Positions 10,515-17,703 of a DNA stretch of 21,608 nucleotides are shown here, piece after piece. The position numbers and the translations under genes are program-made. The notes beneath the pieces are model-generated. The model ran no database searches, was not told where the DNA came from, and was given only the letters and a program-made list of their open reading frames with translations. This DNA comes from Inonotus obliquus (lineage: Eukaryota > Basidiomycota > Agaricomycetes > Hymenochaetales > Hymenochaetaceae): contig JAJHTX010000022.1 in the NCBI GenBank assembly GCA_032164295.1, positions 1 through 21,608 on the forward strand, read 5' to 3'. Every line of letters begins with the position of its first letter. Positions within the stretch are counted from its first letter, which is position 1.

Positions 10515-11645
10515 ATGAAATACATAAGTCCATTTTGGAAAATAATAAGACTTATCACTAAATGGAGTATATTTACTACCATTTTTTCAAGTGTAAGTTC
10601 ACTTATATTCTCTTTAATGTCATTTGACTTTGAATTAATATATATAATAAATACAATAATTGGGTTTATTACAGGAGCATATAATTTAATAAGTGAAATA
10701 GACTATGAAATGTGTAATGATTTAATATTTACTATTATTAATAGTTATAATAAAATATTAGCTAAAATTATCATTAAATTAGAAAATTTACCTAATAAAA
10801 CAGAATCTGTTTTAAATCGAATCAAAAGAATTAAAAAGATGTTTATTAAAATTCCTGTTGATAAAATAAATCATGAAGTTTTATCTGAAATTCCTAATAA
10901 TATTAAAGATAAAATTAAAGCTGATTTATCTAAAAATCAAGATAAACAAAATATTGATTATTATTATATTCATCTAGAAAAAATGATGAATCCTGAATAT
11001 AGAACGAAATTATTCAGAGAATATCTTAGAGATGAAATAAAAAATAAATATGATCATTTAATCACCAAAGATCCTAATATTGTAAAACCATTAACCTCAA
11101 TAAATATTTATGATTTTTTTACCGCCAAAAATTTAGGTCTTGTTATATTTCTTATTTGGGGACCTTTAGTGCAATATTTCTTCCCTGAAGAATTTAAAGA
11201 AACGTTAGAAATTTCAGACAGAATAATTCGTAAAGTAAAAGATTATACAAATATATTTAATATTCTTACAAATTTTTGGAAAAAAATAACTAAAAAAGAT
11301 ATTAAAGCAGAAGAAACAAATAAAACAAAAAAAAAAATAGATAAAACTGTTGGTTCTGATTCAGATACTATTACTGATGAGGATTTGTTTGATTATTCTA
11401 ATTATCCAAGACCAAAAGTTGATGCAAAAAGAATACTTGATGGTGAATCAACTCCAAAAGTTGATGAGGATTCAACTCTAAAAGTTGATGAGGAATCAAC
11501 ACCTAAAATTGATGCAAAAACAAATAGTGAACAAACTGTTGAAGAACCAACAGAGAACCCCATTCCAGAAGAAGATGAAGTATTTGAAACTGAATTTGAT
11601 AGATACTTCAGAATACCTCGTAAGAAAGATTCAAAACCGAGGTAA
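10515..11645 (+). CDS. ORF376, plasmid-encoded membrane protein with acidic repeat tail
   Basis: 376 residues from the ATG at 10515. Two hydrophobic segments near the N-terminus (about 17-37 and 41-57), a long Lys/Asn-rich soluble part (60-200), a third hydrophobic segment (about 205-223, LGLVIFLIWGPLVQYFF), then a charged tail. The tail has three 8-residue repeats, DGESTPKV, DEDSTLKV and DEESTPKI (309-332), encoded by three 24-nt units at 11439-11510, and ends in a basic PRKKDSKPR. No family was recognised. It lies between R2 and the polymerase N-terminal copy, so it is presumably a plasmid gene. The frame is intact, and base composition resembles its neighbours. Confidence 0.8.
   Translation: MKYISPFWKIIRLITKWSIFTTIFSSVSSLIFSLMSFDFELIYIINTIIGFITGAYNLISEIDYEMCNDLIFTIINSYNKILAKIIIKLENLPNKTESVLNRIKRIKKMFIKIPVDKINHEVLSEIPNNIKDKIKADLSKNQDKQNIDYYYIHLEKMMNPEYRTKLFREYLRDEIKNKYDHLITKDPNIVKPLTSINIYDFFTAKNLGLVIFLIWGPLVQYFFPEEFKETLEISDRIIRKVKDYTNIFNILTNFWKKITKKDIKAEETNKTKKKIDKTVGSDSDTITDEDLFDYSNYPRPKVDAKRILDGESTPKVDEDSTLKVDEESTPKIDAKTNSEQTVEEPTENPIPEEDEVFETEFDRYFRIPRKKDSKPR
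11439..11510 (+). repeat. three 24-nt in-frame coding repeats
   Basis: Units at 11439-11462, 11463-11486 and 11487-11510 encode the octapeptide repeat of ORF376 (consensus D-E-E-S-T-P-K-V). A partial further unit (PKVDAK) precedes them at about 11412. Confidence 0.9.
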
Positions 11646-11681
11646 AAAACAAATAAAAGTAAATAAAATTTTAAGTAATCC

Positions 11682-11691
11682 CCCTTTCCAA
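11682..11691 (+). promoter_or_regulatory. CCCTTTCCAA motif, third copy
   Basis: The same decamer opens both R2 blocks (5864 and 9998). Here it lies 36 nt upstream of the polymerase N-terminal copy. It may be part of a plasmid promoter or a leader remnant. Confidence 0.35.
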
Positions 11692-11726
11692 ATTTAATAA
11701 TATTAAAAACAAAAAACAAAACAAAA

Positions 11727-12437
11727 ATGAAAAGATACGATATCGTTTTTCGAGCTGTTTCTGTCTCTAACAGAATGATTAAAGTTAATCTGACAAACCT
11801 GTTAAATAGAAATGATTTATTTGAAAATAGTTTTATTAAAACAACAGTTACTGTTGTTATAGTTAATAAAGTTACAGCTATCTGTAAAGATATCTTAATA
11901 AATTTAAATGATAAACGAGATAAGGCAACCTTAGTTAAAAATAATTTAGAGTCTTTAAATTTAAAAAATATATCACTCAAAAGTAGTGAGAAAATTAGTC
12001 TATTCTACATCGAATCGGACGAAAAAGTTTATTCGACATATAAAAATAGTTTTAAATTAATAAATAAAAGATTTTATTCTTCATCTGTTTTGTCCGGCTT
12101 TGGGAAAACATTTTATTCTACTGCTACTAAAGCTTCTAAGTTTGAATTTAAATTTATTAATTTGGCTTTTCCCATTTCTGAATCAGAATTGAATTTAACT
12201 AAGTTAACTGAAAATTTCTTTTCTGAAGTGAAAGGTTTAAAATATGTATCAGTGCTTGCCAATGTAAAACTTATTAACGGTCAAAGATTCACATTAGGTT
12301 CACGTGTACCATTAGATTCGAGTGATCCGGAGTCTCAATTGGATTACATTGATCATTTAAATAATGAGACAGAAGTAAATGGTATCCGAATTCTTCTGAT
12401 AGTAAGATTAATATTAATAATTCAAGTAAAACTTTAG
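11727..12437 (+). CDS. ORF236, free-standing N-terminal part of plasmid DNA polymerase
   Basis: 236 residues from the ATG at 11727. Residues 1 to about 216 align without gaps to about residues 1-212 of the intact polymerase; from ATKASKFEFKF to YIDHLNN the identity is roughly three quarters by eye. It has the KRFYSS motif at 114-118, the same place as RRFYSS in the polymerase. Similarity stops after YIDHLNN; the last ~20 residues (hydrophobic, LLIVRLILIIQVKL) look like an out-of-frame tail. In another frame coding-like sequence (SSDSKININNSSKT through FLRKIIFPKQ) runs on to a TAA at 12485-12487. It is either a truncated relic or a separate terminal-protein-like gene with a frameshift. Confidence 0.75.
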   Translation: MKRYDIVFRAVSVSNRMIKVNLTNLLNRNDLFENSFIKTTVTVVIVNKVTAICKDILINLNDKRDKATLVKNNLESLNLKNISLKSSEKISLFYIESDEKVYSTYKNSFKLINKRFYSSSVLSGFGKTFYSTATKASKFEFKFINLAFPISESELNLTKLTENFFSEVKGLKYVSVLANVKLINGQRFTLGSRVPLDSSDPESQLDYIDHLNNETEVNGIRILLIVRLILIIQVKL

Positions 12438-12625
12438 GTAAATCAATTAGTTCTTTCTTAAGAAAGATTATTTTTCCTAAACAGTAATTTTTATACAAGC
12501 TGCTCTTATAATTAATAAATGTAAACTTTAAACATAACATTAACCCTTTATAAATTTTGCTTTTTTTTAAAAATAATAAATATAATTATAATAATACTTT
12601 TTGCTTTTGTTCTTTCAATATTTTG
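12438..12625. other. right end of plasmid array
   Basis: Contains the frame-shifted tail of ORF236 up to 12487, including a perfect 16-nt palindrome TCTTTCTTAAGAAAGA (12452-12467), then AT-rich spacer up to the first native tRNA. Confidence 0.5.
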
Positions 12626-12705
12626 CGGAATAGAGGTGATTCGAACACCTAAGGGCCTCCCCGAACAATTAGCAATCGTTTTATCTTACCAATGAAAACT
12701 ATTCC
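12626..12705 (-). tRNA. trnS(gcu): tRNA-Ser(GCU)
   Basis: 80 nt. Acceptor GGAATAG/CTATTCC with G73; anticodon stem AACGA/TTGTT with loop TTGCTAA (anticodon GCT, reading AGY); long variable arm as in class II tRNAs; T arm AGGTG-TTCGAAT-CACCT. Confidence 0.95.
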
Positions 12706-12970
12706 TTATAAGTTTTTATAACTCTTTATTATTTATAAAAAAGAAAATAAATAATATAAAAATAGCAAAAACAAATTACACTTTTTTTTTTGTTAAAAAG
12801 TAATATTTATTATTGTTGAAAAAAAAATATGTATAAAAATAAAAATAAAAATTTTAATTGTTAACTTTAAATTAGAAAAAAAAAAAATTAGATGTAACTA
12901 AACAGTTAATTACACAATTAGTAATTGTAGTTTAAATTTTGATAAAAAGAGTAACAAAACACAAAATATA
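12706..12970. other. AT-rich spacer between tRNA genes
   Basis: Poly-A/poly-T rich, with no gene seen on either strand. Confidence 0.5.
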
Positions 12971-13041
12971 TAGTCTTTACCAGATTCGAACTGACACTAG
13001 CTACGTGAAGGGCAGCTGTACTACCATTATACTAAAAGACC
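12971..13041 (-). tRNA. trnE(uuc): tRNA-Glu(UUC) with C33
   Basis: 71 nt. Acceptor GGTCTTT/AAAGACT (one G-T), T8-A9, D stem GTAT/GTAC, anticodon stem GCTGC/GTAGC, loop CCTTCAC giving anticodon TTC, T arm GTCAG-TTCGAAT-CTGGT, A73. Position 33 is C where nearly all tRNAs have T. It is one base from the next tRNA, so the two are surely co-transcribed. Confidence 0.9.
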
Positions 13042-13042
13042 T

Positions 13043-13112
13043 TTGCGACCCAAGGATTTGAACCCGTCCCTCAGCTCATGAGGCTGATGTGCAACCTTTA
13101 CACTAAGTCGCC
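13043..13112 (-). tRNA. trnM(cau): tRNA-Met(CAU), possibly the initiator
   Basis: 70 nt. Anticodon arm TCAGC-CTCATGA-GCTGA; D arm GTGT-AAAGGTT-GCAC; T loop TTCAAAT in a weak stem. With T8-A9 placed normally, the acceptor is GGCGACT/GGTCGCA, leaving a G1-A72 mismatch, a feature in keeping with initiator tRNAs. If the ends are shifted by one, the first pair is G-C and it would look like an elongator. Confidence 0.92.
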
Positions 13113-13241
13113 TTTTATTGAGAATATTATATAAACCTTTATACTTTTTCTTTTATTTAAGAAAAAAAAAAACAGGTTTAATTCTTAAATATTAAAAAAC
13201 ATAAAAAAAAATTTGTTAAGTATTGAAAATTTAAATTTTTA

Positions 13242-13312
13242 TATTCTCTTTTGGATTCGAACCAAAATTTACACTTTAGAAGAATGATGTTCTACCATTG
13301 AACTAAGAGAAT
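13242..13312 (-). tRNA. trnR(ucu): tRNA-Arg(UCU)
   Basis: 71 nt. Acceptor ATTCTCT/AGAGAAT perfect, T8-A9, D stem GTTC/GAAC, anticodon stem TCATT/AGTGT with a T-T mismatch at the top, loop CTTCTAA (anticodon TCT, reading AGR), T arm TTTGG-TTCGAAT-CCAAA, A73. Confidence 0.94.
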
Positions 13313-13394
13313 TAAGGTATTAAATTTAAGTTATTTAAAACTTTATGTTTTACCCTTTTTTTTACCCTTATTTAAATTTTAATTTTTTTGGTTT

Positions 13395-13466
13395 TACGAG
13401 TAATCAGATTCGAACTGATGATCTCTACTTGGAAGGTAGATGCTATACCAACTTAACTATACTCGT
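13395..13466 (-). tRNA. trnG(ucc): tRNA-Gly(UCC)
   Basis: 72 nt. Acceptor ACGAGTA/TACTCGT perfect, anticodon stem TCTAC/GTAGA with loop CTTCCAA (anticodon TCC), T arm ATCAG-TTCGAAT-CTGAT, A73. The acceptor stem is identical to that of tRNA-Leu(UAG) at 20556. Confidence 0.96.
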
Positions 13467-13585
13467 TTTTTTATTCTCTACTTCTTATAAAAACAAAATT
13501 TAACAATTAATATAATTTTACTTTCAAAACCCTTTTTTTTTCTTAAAATTTTAAACTAAACAAGTATAAAACAAAAAATTTGTTA

Positions 13586-13658
13586 CGAGCCCTTCCAGAT
13601 TCGAACTGGGACTACCCTAATTGACAATTAGATGCTCTACCTATTAAGCTAAGGGCCC
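13586..13658 (-). tRNA. trnD(guc): tRNA-Asp(GUC)
   Basis: 73 nt. Acceptor GGGCCCT/AGGGCTC, T8-A9, D stem GCTT/GAGC, anticodon stem TCTAA/TTAGG with loop TTGTCAA (anticodon GTC), T loop TTCGAAT, G73 as expected for Asp. Confidence 0.95.
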
Positions 13659-14034
13659 CTTTTGTGAGATATTTTAATAACTATAGTCATTAATTATAAC
13701 TATTTAAATTAACAATTTAATGTAAATTATAAAAACTATTAGTAATAAAAAAATATATATTTTTTTATTGTTATATTAAAAAATAATTTATATAAATTAT
13801 TAACAACACCTTACAAATTTTTGTAATAAAAATACAACTCTTTTAAAAATATGTAAAGAGTGTTTTTGTAAGATTTGGAGTTTTTTATATAAACAAAATT
13901 TTAAGAATAAATAAAATTATAGATTGACAATTACAAAAAAGCAATATAACTTGTAATAAAAAGAAAATTTAGAGGTCAATTATTCCTTTTAAATATAGAA
14001 AACTTTAGACAGTGATATAAATTTTAAGTTTTTT
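13659..14034. other. noncoding spacer between trnD and polymerase relics
   Basis: AT-rich; apart from the hairpin at 13810-13872 no gene or structure was found. Confidence 0.5.
13810..13872. repeat. inverted repeat/hairpin
   Basis: The right arm AAAGAGTGTTTTTGTAAG (13855-13872) pairs with CTTACAAA (13810-13817) and AAAATACAACTCTTT (13829-13843), leaving an 11-nt bulge in the left arm and a loop of about 11 nt. Confidence 0.7.
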
Positions 14035-14349
14035 TTAGGAGACCTCATTGGTGTAAAGATAAAATTTTAGTCACTTATCATTTGTTTTAGATTTGTATTC
14101 GTCTGGAGGAATAAAAAGTGAAGGGTCACTTGGTCTACATATGAGATTACTTCAACTCTGTTCTTTTTAATTATAAATTTGTTTCTTCCCTAGATAATAC
14201 ACAGCTAAACCATTACCGGCAGTAGCTTTTGTTAAAATACAAATATAATTAGTTTTAAAATTTGATTTATTTTTAAATATTCTAAATAAGTAGTTTCAAA
14301 GGTTTGATTTTGATAAAGCTTGTTTTAGAATAAGTGTTTTGACAATCAT
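14035..14349 (-). pseudogene. relic of polymerase N-terminal (terminal-protein-like) domain
   Basis: Starts at the ATG at 14349 and runs in frame MIVKTLILKQALSKSNL, a TGA at 14296-14298, then NYLFRIFKNKSNFKTNY and on to a TAA at 14167. It aligns with ORF110 next to it (LTKTRLKKYVARFFKKTSF). The rest of the domain is seen in other frames: EVISYVDQVTLHFLF matches EVLSYLEHISEHLLY of ORF110, and KWLKFYLYTNEVS (stop at 14035) matches the final IYYIETNKES part. It is therefore a degraded copy of the ~110-residue unit with at least two frameshifts and one TGA, unless TGA is read as Trp. It is in tandem with ORF110, 122 nt downstream of it. Confidence 0.72.
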
Positions 14350-14471
14350 TTGTGAATCAAATATTAAAAATAAATAAAAACACAACTAAATAGGGTTAAA
14401 TTTTAAAATCTTTTAAATAAAATAGAAAATAAAATTTATAAAAACTAAAGGGGTTAAGAGAAATCTCCAAT

Positions 14472-14804
14472 TTATTTTATTTCAGAGATTTTTTCTATGT
14501 ATTTAACATAAGATTCTTTATTTGTTTCAATATAATAAATGTAAAGAATATCCTTAGCTTTAGGTGTATATTTATTATATAATAAATGTTCACTAATATG
14601 TTCTAAGTAACTAAGGACTTCTTTTTTATGTTTAATATTAATTATAACTCTATTACCTAAAAAAATATTATTATTTCCTTTAACAATAATATAAAGATTT
14701 AAGTAGTTAGAGTTAAAACTAGTTTTCTTAAAGAATCTGGCTACATATTTTTTTAACCGAGTTTTAGTTAAATCAGCGGGTAGAATGTATTTACGTGTAA
14801 GCAT
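14472..14804 (-). CDS. ORF110, free-standing terminal-protein-like domain
   Basis: 110 residues from the ATG at 14804. Similar over its whole length to residues 1 to about 113 of the plasmid polymerase: ILxxxxLT-x-RLxxxxxxFFKKTxxxSNxxxL near the start and IYYIETNKESY versus IFYTESDSKSY near the end. It stops just before the position where the polymerase has its first RRFYS motif. The frame is intact, but it is strongly diverged from the polymerase and lies on the other strand, among native genes, next to a decayed copy of itself. It is either a surviving gene for a small plasmid protein (terminal protein is my favoured reading) or a fragment that has not yet gained a stop. Confidence 0.65.
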   Translation of the reverse strand: MLTRKYILPADLTKTRLKKYVARFFKKTSFNSNYLNLYIIVKGNNNIFLGNRVIINIKHKKEVLSYLEHISEHLLYNKYTPKAKDILYIYYIETNKESYVKYIEKISEIK

Positions 14805-15074
14805 ATTGTTTTAAAAAAAGTAAAGATCATAAAGAGGTTATTTATTTTTTTATACTCATGTTAAAAATTCCAAACGTCTGAGTTATATACTAATACTAAT
14901 TAAGCTTTTATATTTAAATAGTTAATTCAAATTAATACAATTTAAATCAAGTTAAACTATTTGAGATTAGAATATTAAGTATATATTAATATACTCTTAT
15001 ATATATAAGTTTAATTAGAAATAAAAATTTTACTATTTAAATATAAGCTAAAATCGAAAAAAAAATTAATTTTT
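14805..15074. other. noncoding spacer between ORF110 and atp8
   Basis: AT-rich. It contains CCAAACG at 14869-14875 and GTTATATACTAATACTA (14882-14898), resembling the CCAAACG and TTATATACTACT landmarks of R2 and thus probably a worn plasmid leader. No gene seen. Confidence 0.4.
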
Positions 15075-15227
15075 TTAATTACTTAATTTAGTAATATACA
15101 TTCTAACTACTTGTTGAAAAGTAAATAAAGGTAAAATATATTTAGAAAAAAGATAAATTAATATTAATAAAGTTAAAAATGAAAAAGATAATTGATTAAT
15201 GTAAAAAAATGGTATTAATTGTGGCAT
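15075..15227 (-). CDS. atp8: ATP synthase subunit 8
   Basis: 50 residues from the ATG at 15227 to the TAA at 15075-15077. Starts [20 protein letters not shown] and goes on [16 protein letters not shown], then ends in a short basic tail ([11 protein letters not shown]). The MPQLIPF start, a single membrane helix and a short basic C-terminus are diagnostic of fungal Atp8, a subunit of the F0 part and peripheral stalk of ATP synthase in the inner membrane. The usual fungal length is 48-53 residues. It is short enough to be missed by ORF callers with a 60-residue cut-off. It lies between trnL(uaa) and the polymerase relics and on the same strand as all native genes. Confidence 0.96.
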   Translation of the reverse strand: MPQLIPFFYINQLSFSFLTLLILIYLFSKYILPLFTFQQVVRMYITKLSN

Positions 15228-15713
15228 AATTTTTTAATTTTTTATAAAAACTCTTCTTTATATGAAAGAGCTATCTCTGTTTATAATTTAAAGCTTATTT
15301 ACCTTCCTTGCTTTTGTATAAGCATTTCGATAAATTAGATTAAATTTTCTCAAAATATAAACAAGAAAGTATTAAAACCTTTTTAATTTTCTAATTTGCT
15401 GTTTTAACTTATTACTATTTATAGCATCTTAACTTTAATGCGTTTTTGATCTTAATCTAAAATTACAGAGTAAACAATATACCCTAAAGTTCAAAAAAAG
15501 AGCAAAAATAAAATAAAAATTATAAAACAATAGAAAACTTCTCAGTTTTTAAATACTATTACAAGATGAGATAATTCTAGTTATTTTTAGTGAATATGTT
15601 GTGTAACACTTAACAAGAAAAAAACAAAAAGCAAACAATATGAAATAGGGTTCAAAAGAAATAACTTTACTTTTTTACCTTATTTTACAAGTACACTATT
15701 TTTGTTACACGCT
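15228..15713. other. noncoding spacer upstream of atp8
   Basis: 486 nt, AT-rich, many stops in all frames; I see no gene or convincing structure. Confidence 0.5.
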
Positions 15714-15796
15714 TACGAACAAAGAGACTTGAACTCTTAAGGAATTACTTCCACTCCTGCTTAAGAGGAGATTGTTTACCATTTCAACATGTTCGT
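15714..15796 (-). tRNA. trnL(uaa): tRNA-Leu(UAA)
   Basis: 83 nt. Acceptor ACGAACA/TGTTCGT perfect, anticodon stem CTCCT/AGGAG with loop CTTAAGC (anticodon TAA, reading UUR), long variable arm, T arm AAGAG-TTCAAGT-CTCTT, A73. Confidence 0.96.
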
Positions 15797-16257
15797 TTTA
15801 TTTTCATCGTCTTTCTTTTAAAAAATAAAATTTTAAAGTTTAAAAATTTACTAGTCTACCTTACTCTTAATTAATTTTTATTTTTTATCTAAATAATATA
15901 TATCATAAATAAAATCCAATAAAAAATATCAAATTTTTCTAAAACAAAAAAAACAATAAGATAAATTATATTTGCCTATAAAATTATTAACTCTTATGTT
16001 TTTAATTTTACTCTTAGAAGACAAAGCTAATATTACCTCCTTTTTGTTTTTGTTAGTTTACAGTAGTTCTAATAAATTAGATTTTATCAACTAATCTTAA
16101 GCTTTTATAGAAATATCTTAGATTAAATTTGAAACAGCCAAACTTTGTAGTTGTAAATTTTAAGCTGATTTCGCTTAAGCTCAAATACAACTAGTAGAAG
16201 TAACTACTAAATTTTTATATTTAAAAAAAGTTTTCTGTTTTTTCCTAATTAAATTGT
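15797..16257. other. noncoding spacer with a hairpin
   Basis: 461 nt AT-rich. The only clear structure is the hairpin at 16148-16193; no coding potential recognised. Confidence 0.5.
16148..16193. repeat. hairpin with two stem segments
   Basis: Outer stem TAGTTGTA/TACAACTA (16148-16155, 16186-16193) and inner stem TAAGC/GCTTA closing a seven-nt loop. It may be an RNA end or processing signal, or a mobile hairpin. Confidence 0.7.
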
Positions 16258-16329
16258 TAGTAGTAATTGGAATCGAACCAATAATAATTATTTTAAGCTA
16301 AATAACTTTACCTGCTGAGTTAAACTGCA
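16258..16329 (-). pseudogene. decayed tRNA gene
   Basis: A perfect T arm (ATTGG-TTCGATT-CCAAT at 16266-16282) and D-loop-like AGCAGGTA show tRNA ancestry, but the acceptor pairs at only about four of seven positions (TGCAGTT against TACTACT), and the anticodon hairpin GTTATTT/AAATAAT leaves only six loop bases (AGCTTA), so no anticodon can be assigned. It is probably nonfunctional, unless the RNA is edited. Confidence 0.6.
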
Positions 16330-16364
16330 TTAGATTGGTTTTAAAATCTTTACAACTTTTTATA

Positions 16365-17306
16365 TTATGCAGTATAAAACATAAATACATTAAGCGCAAC
16401 ATATAAAATTAAAATCAAATAAATAAGAACGAAATTAAAGATTAAATAATATTTATCTATAGTTTGTCTGAATTTTAAATATTTAGCTAGTTTAGGAAAT
16501 CTTTCTTCAAGTTTAAAGCTGTCAATAAAATATTGACTAAATAAAATAGTAGTTATACTTAACATACCTCCAAATATCTTAACTAAACCCATTAAGTTAC
16601 TAATACTACCTAATTGTTCTGTACTTAAAGTAGCTAAAAAACTTTCTATGCTTTCTTTCATTTCAGATAAATAACCAAATAAATTACTTTTTTTCATTTC
16701 AGGTAAATTTACTATATTAGAAGTAGTTTCCACTGCATTTAAAGTCGTATTTATTGTATTAGAAGTAGTATCTACAACATTCCCTGTAGTTTCAGAGGCT
16801 GAAGTAATAAAAATAATCCCACCTTTATTACTTGAGGCTTTACTTAAACTATTTTTAGCTTTACCCTTAAATATTGTTGTGTTTTTAATATTTAATACTT
16901 ATCAATTCTTGATTGTTTTTTCTTACAGCTCTGATAGCTTCTTCTAGTCTATAGTCTACTAATATTTTTAGTTTAGCTTGTTCAGTTTCATTTAAAATTG
17001 GTTGATCTAATTCTTGTTAGGCAACTATAAACTCAGCCTGTTTCGCATCTGCTTTATAACGAGAGTTTGCTACTGCTTGAAAACGAGGGGCCGCATTCAC
17101 TAGATGATCTCTAAATGATTCAATCATTTGATTTAGCTCTTCATTTTAGCTCGAATTTTCTTATTCAACCCTACTTCTCTGAGAGATCTTTGTTCCAACA
17201 AAGTAAGATTTTCTTTACTAATTTGATACCTAATCCACTGGTCTGTACTCCTTTCCGCTAAAGAAACAGGAAGTATATATTTTACGACAAAATTTCTTGT
17301 TTTCAA
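16365..17306 (-). pseudogene. broken plasmid-type membrane protein gene
   Basis: Three frame segments that read as one protein of about 310 residues. Segment 1 starts at a TTG (17306) after an in-frame stop: KTRNFVVKYILPVSLAERST and on to RSLREVGLNKKIRAKMKS, then a stop at 17133. Segment 2 (frame shift near 17145) is ELNQMIESFRDHLVNAAP to RAVRKNNQELISIKY, with an in-frame TAA at 17017-17019. Segment 3 (shift near 16895) is KNTTIFKGKAKNSLSKASSN, a Thr/Asn-rich linker, and an intact 122-codon end with two membrane segments around FPKLAKYLKFRQTIDKYY. The family is not firmly recognised; the context suggests a linear-plasmid gene. The GTG at 16733 is internal and not a real start. Confidence 0.65.
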
Positions 17307-17703
17307 GGTTTATGCTTATAAAAATTTTAGTAGTTAAATGTAATAACAACAAGTAACAAATGTAATACAAGTAATAATTTTAATAATAATATAAATAAAT
17401 ATAATTCAAAATATCGAGATTATCAAAATAATAACAAAAGTTATTCAAAAAACAAATAGCAAAAAAACATTAATAAAAAATACTGTTACTTTTTTTGAAA
17501 TATTCCTTGATTTAGCGAGAAACGATTAAAAAAAAATTTATTTTATTTATTTTTTTTTGTTTAACTCATAAAGGGCAATATAATATTGTTAAGTATTTCT
17601 GTGATTCAGATATACTTGAAGGGGTAATAGTTAAGCTAATTTTAAGTTAAACTTCACAAACTTACAAACAAATTTGTCTTATTTGTTTATATTTGTTTAG
17701 GTT
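17307..17703. other. noncoding spacer downstream of rps3
   Basis: 397 nt of AT-rich sequence including ACAAACAAATTTGT-like self-complementary stretches near 17660-17690. No gene seen. Confidence 0.5.

Larger units (their letters stand above)
4210..12487 (+). mobile_element. integrated linear-plasmid (invertron-type) array
   Basis: About 8.3 kb in which all genes are on the plus strand, opposite to every native gene in the window. The order is: polymerase 3' relic, R1, small membrane ORF A, R2, intact family B polymerase, R1', small membrane ORF B, R2', ORF376, polymerase N-terminal copy. The polymerase is of the protein-primed type known from fungal linear mitochondrial plasmids. The recurring unit small ORF - R2 - polymerase - R1 suggests either repeated insertion of related plasmids or an old head-to-tail array. 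No plasmid RNA polymerase gene and no clear terminal inverted repeats were seen. Confidence 0.8.

Noticed and set aside
11402..11980. 192-codon minus-strand frame over the ORF376 end and the ORF236 start
   Set aside because: It spans two unrelated plus-strand genes in antisense; its repeats only mirror the ORF376 coding repeat.
12289..12540. 83-codon minus-strand frame at the right array end
   Set aside because: Antisense to ORF236 and its shifted tail, without any recognisable motif.
14040..14160. Plus-strand tRNA suggested by ATTGGTGTAAAG
   Set aside because: No T arm, acceptor or anticodon stem can be paired; the region reads instead as the decayed terminal-protein-like domain on the minus strand.
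16365..16733. 122-codon ORF read as a complete small membrane protein
   Set aside because: Its first codon is a GTG in the middle of a longer open frame that continues upstream to about 16895.
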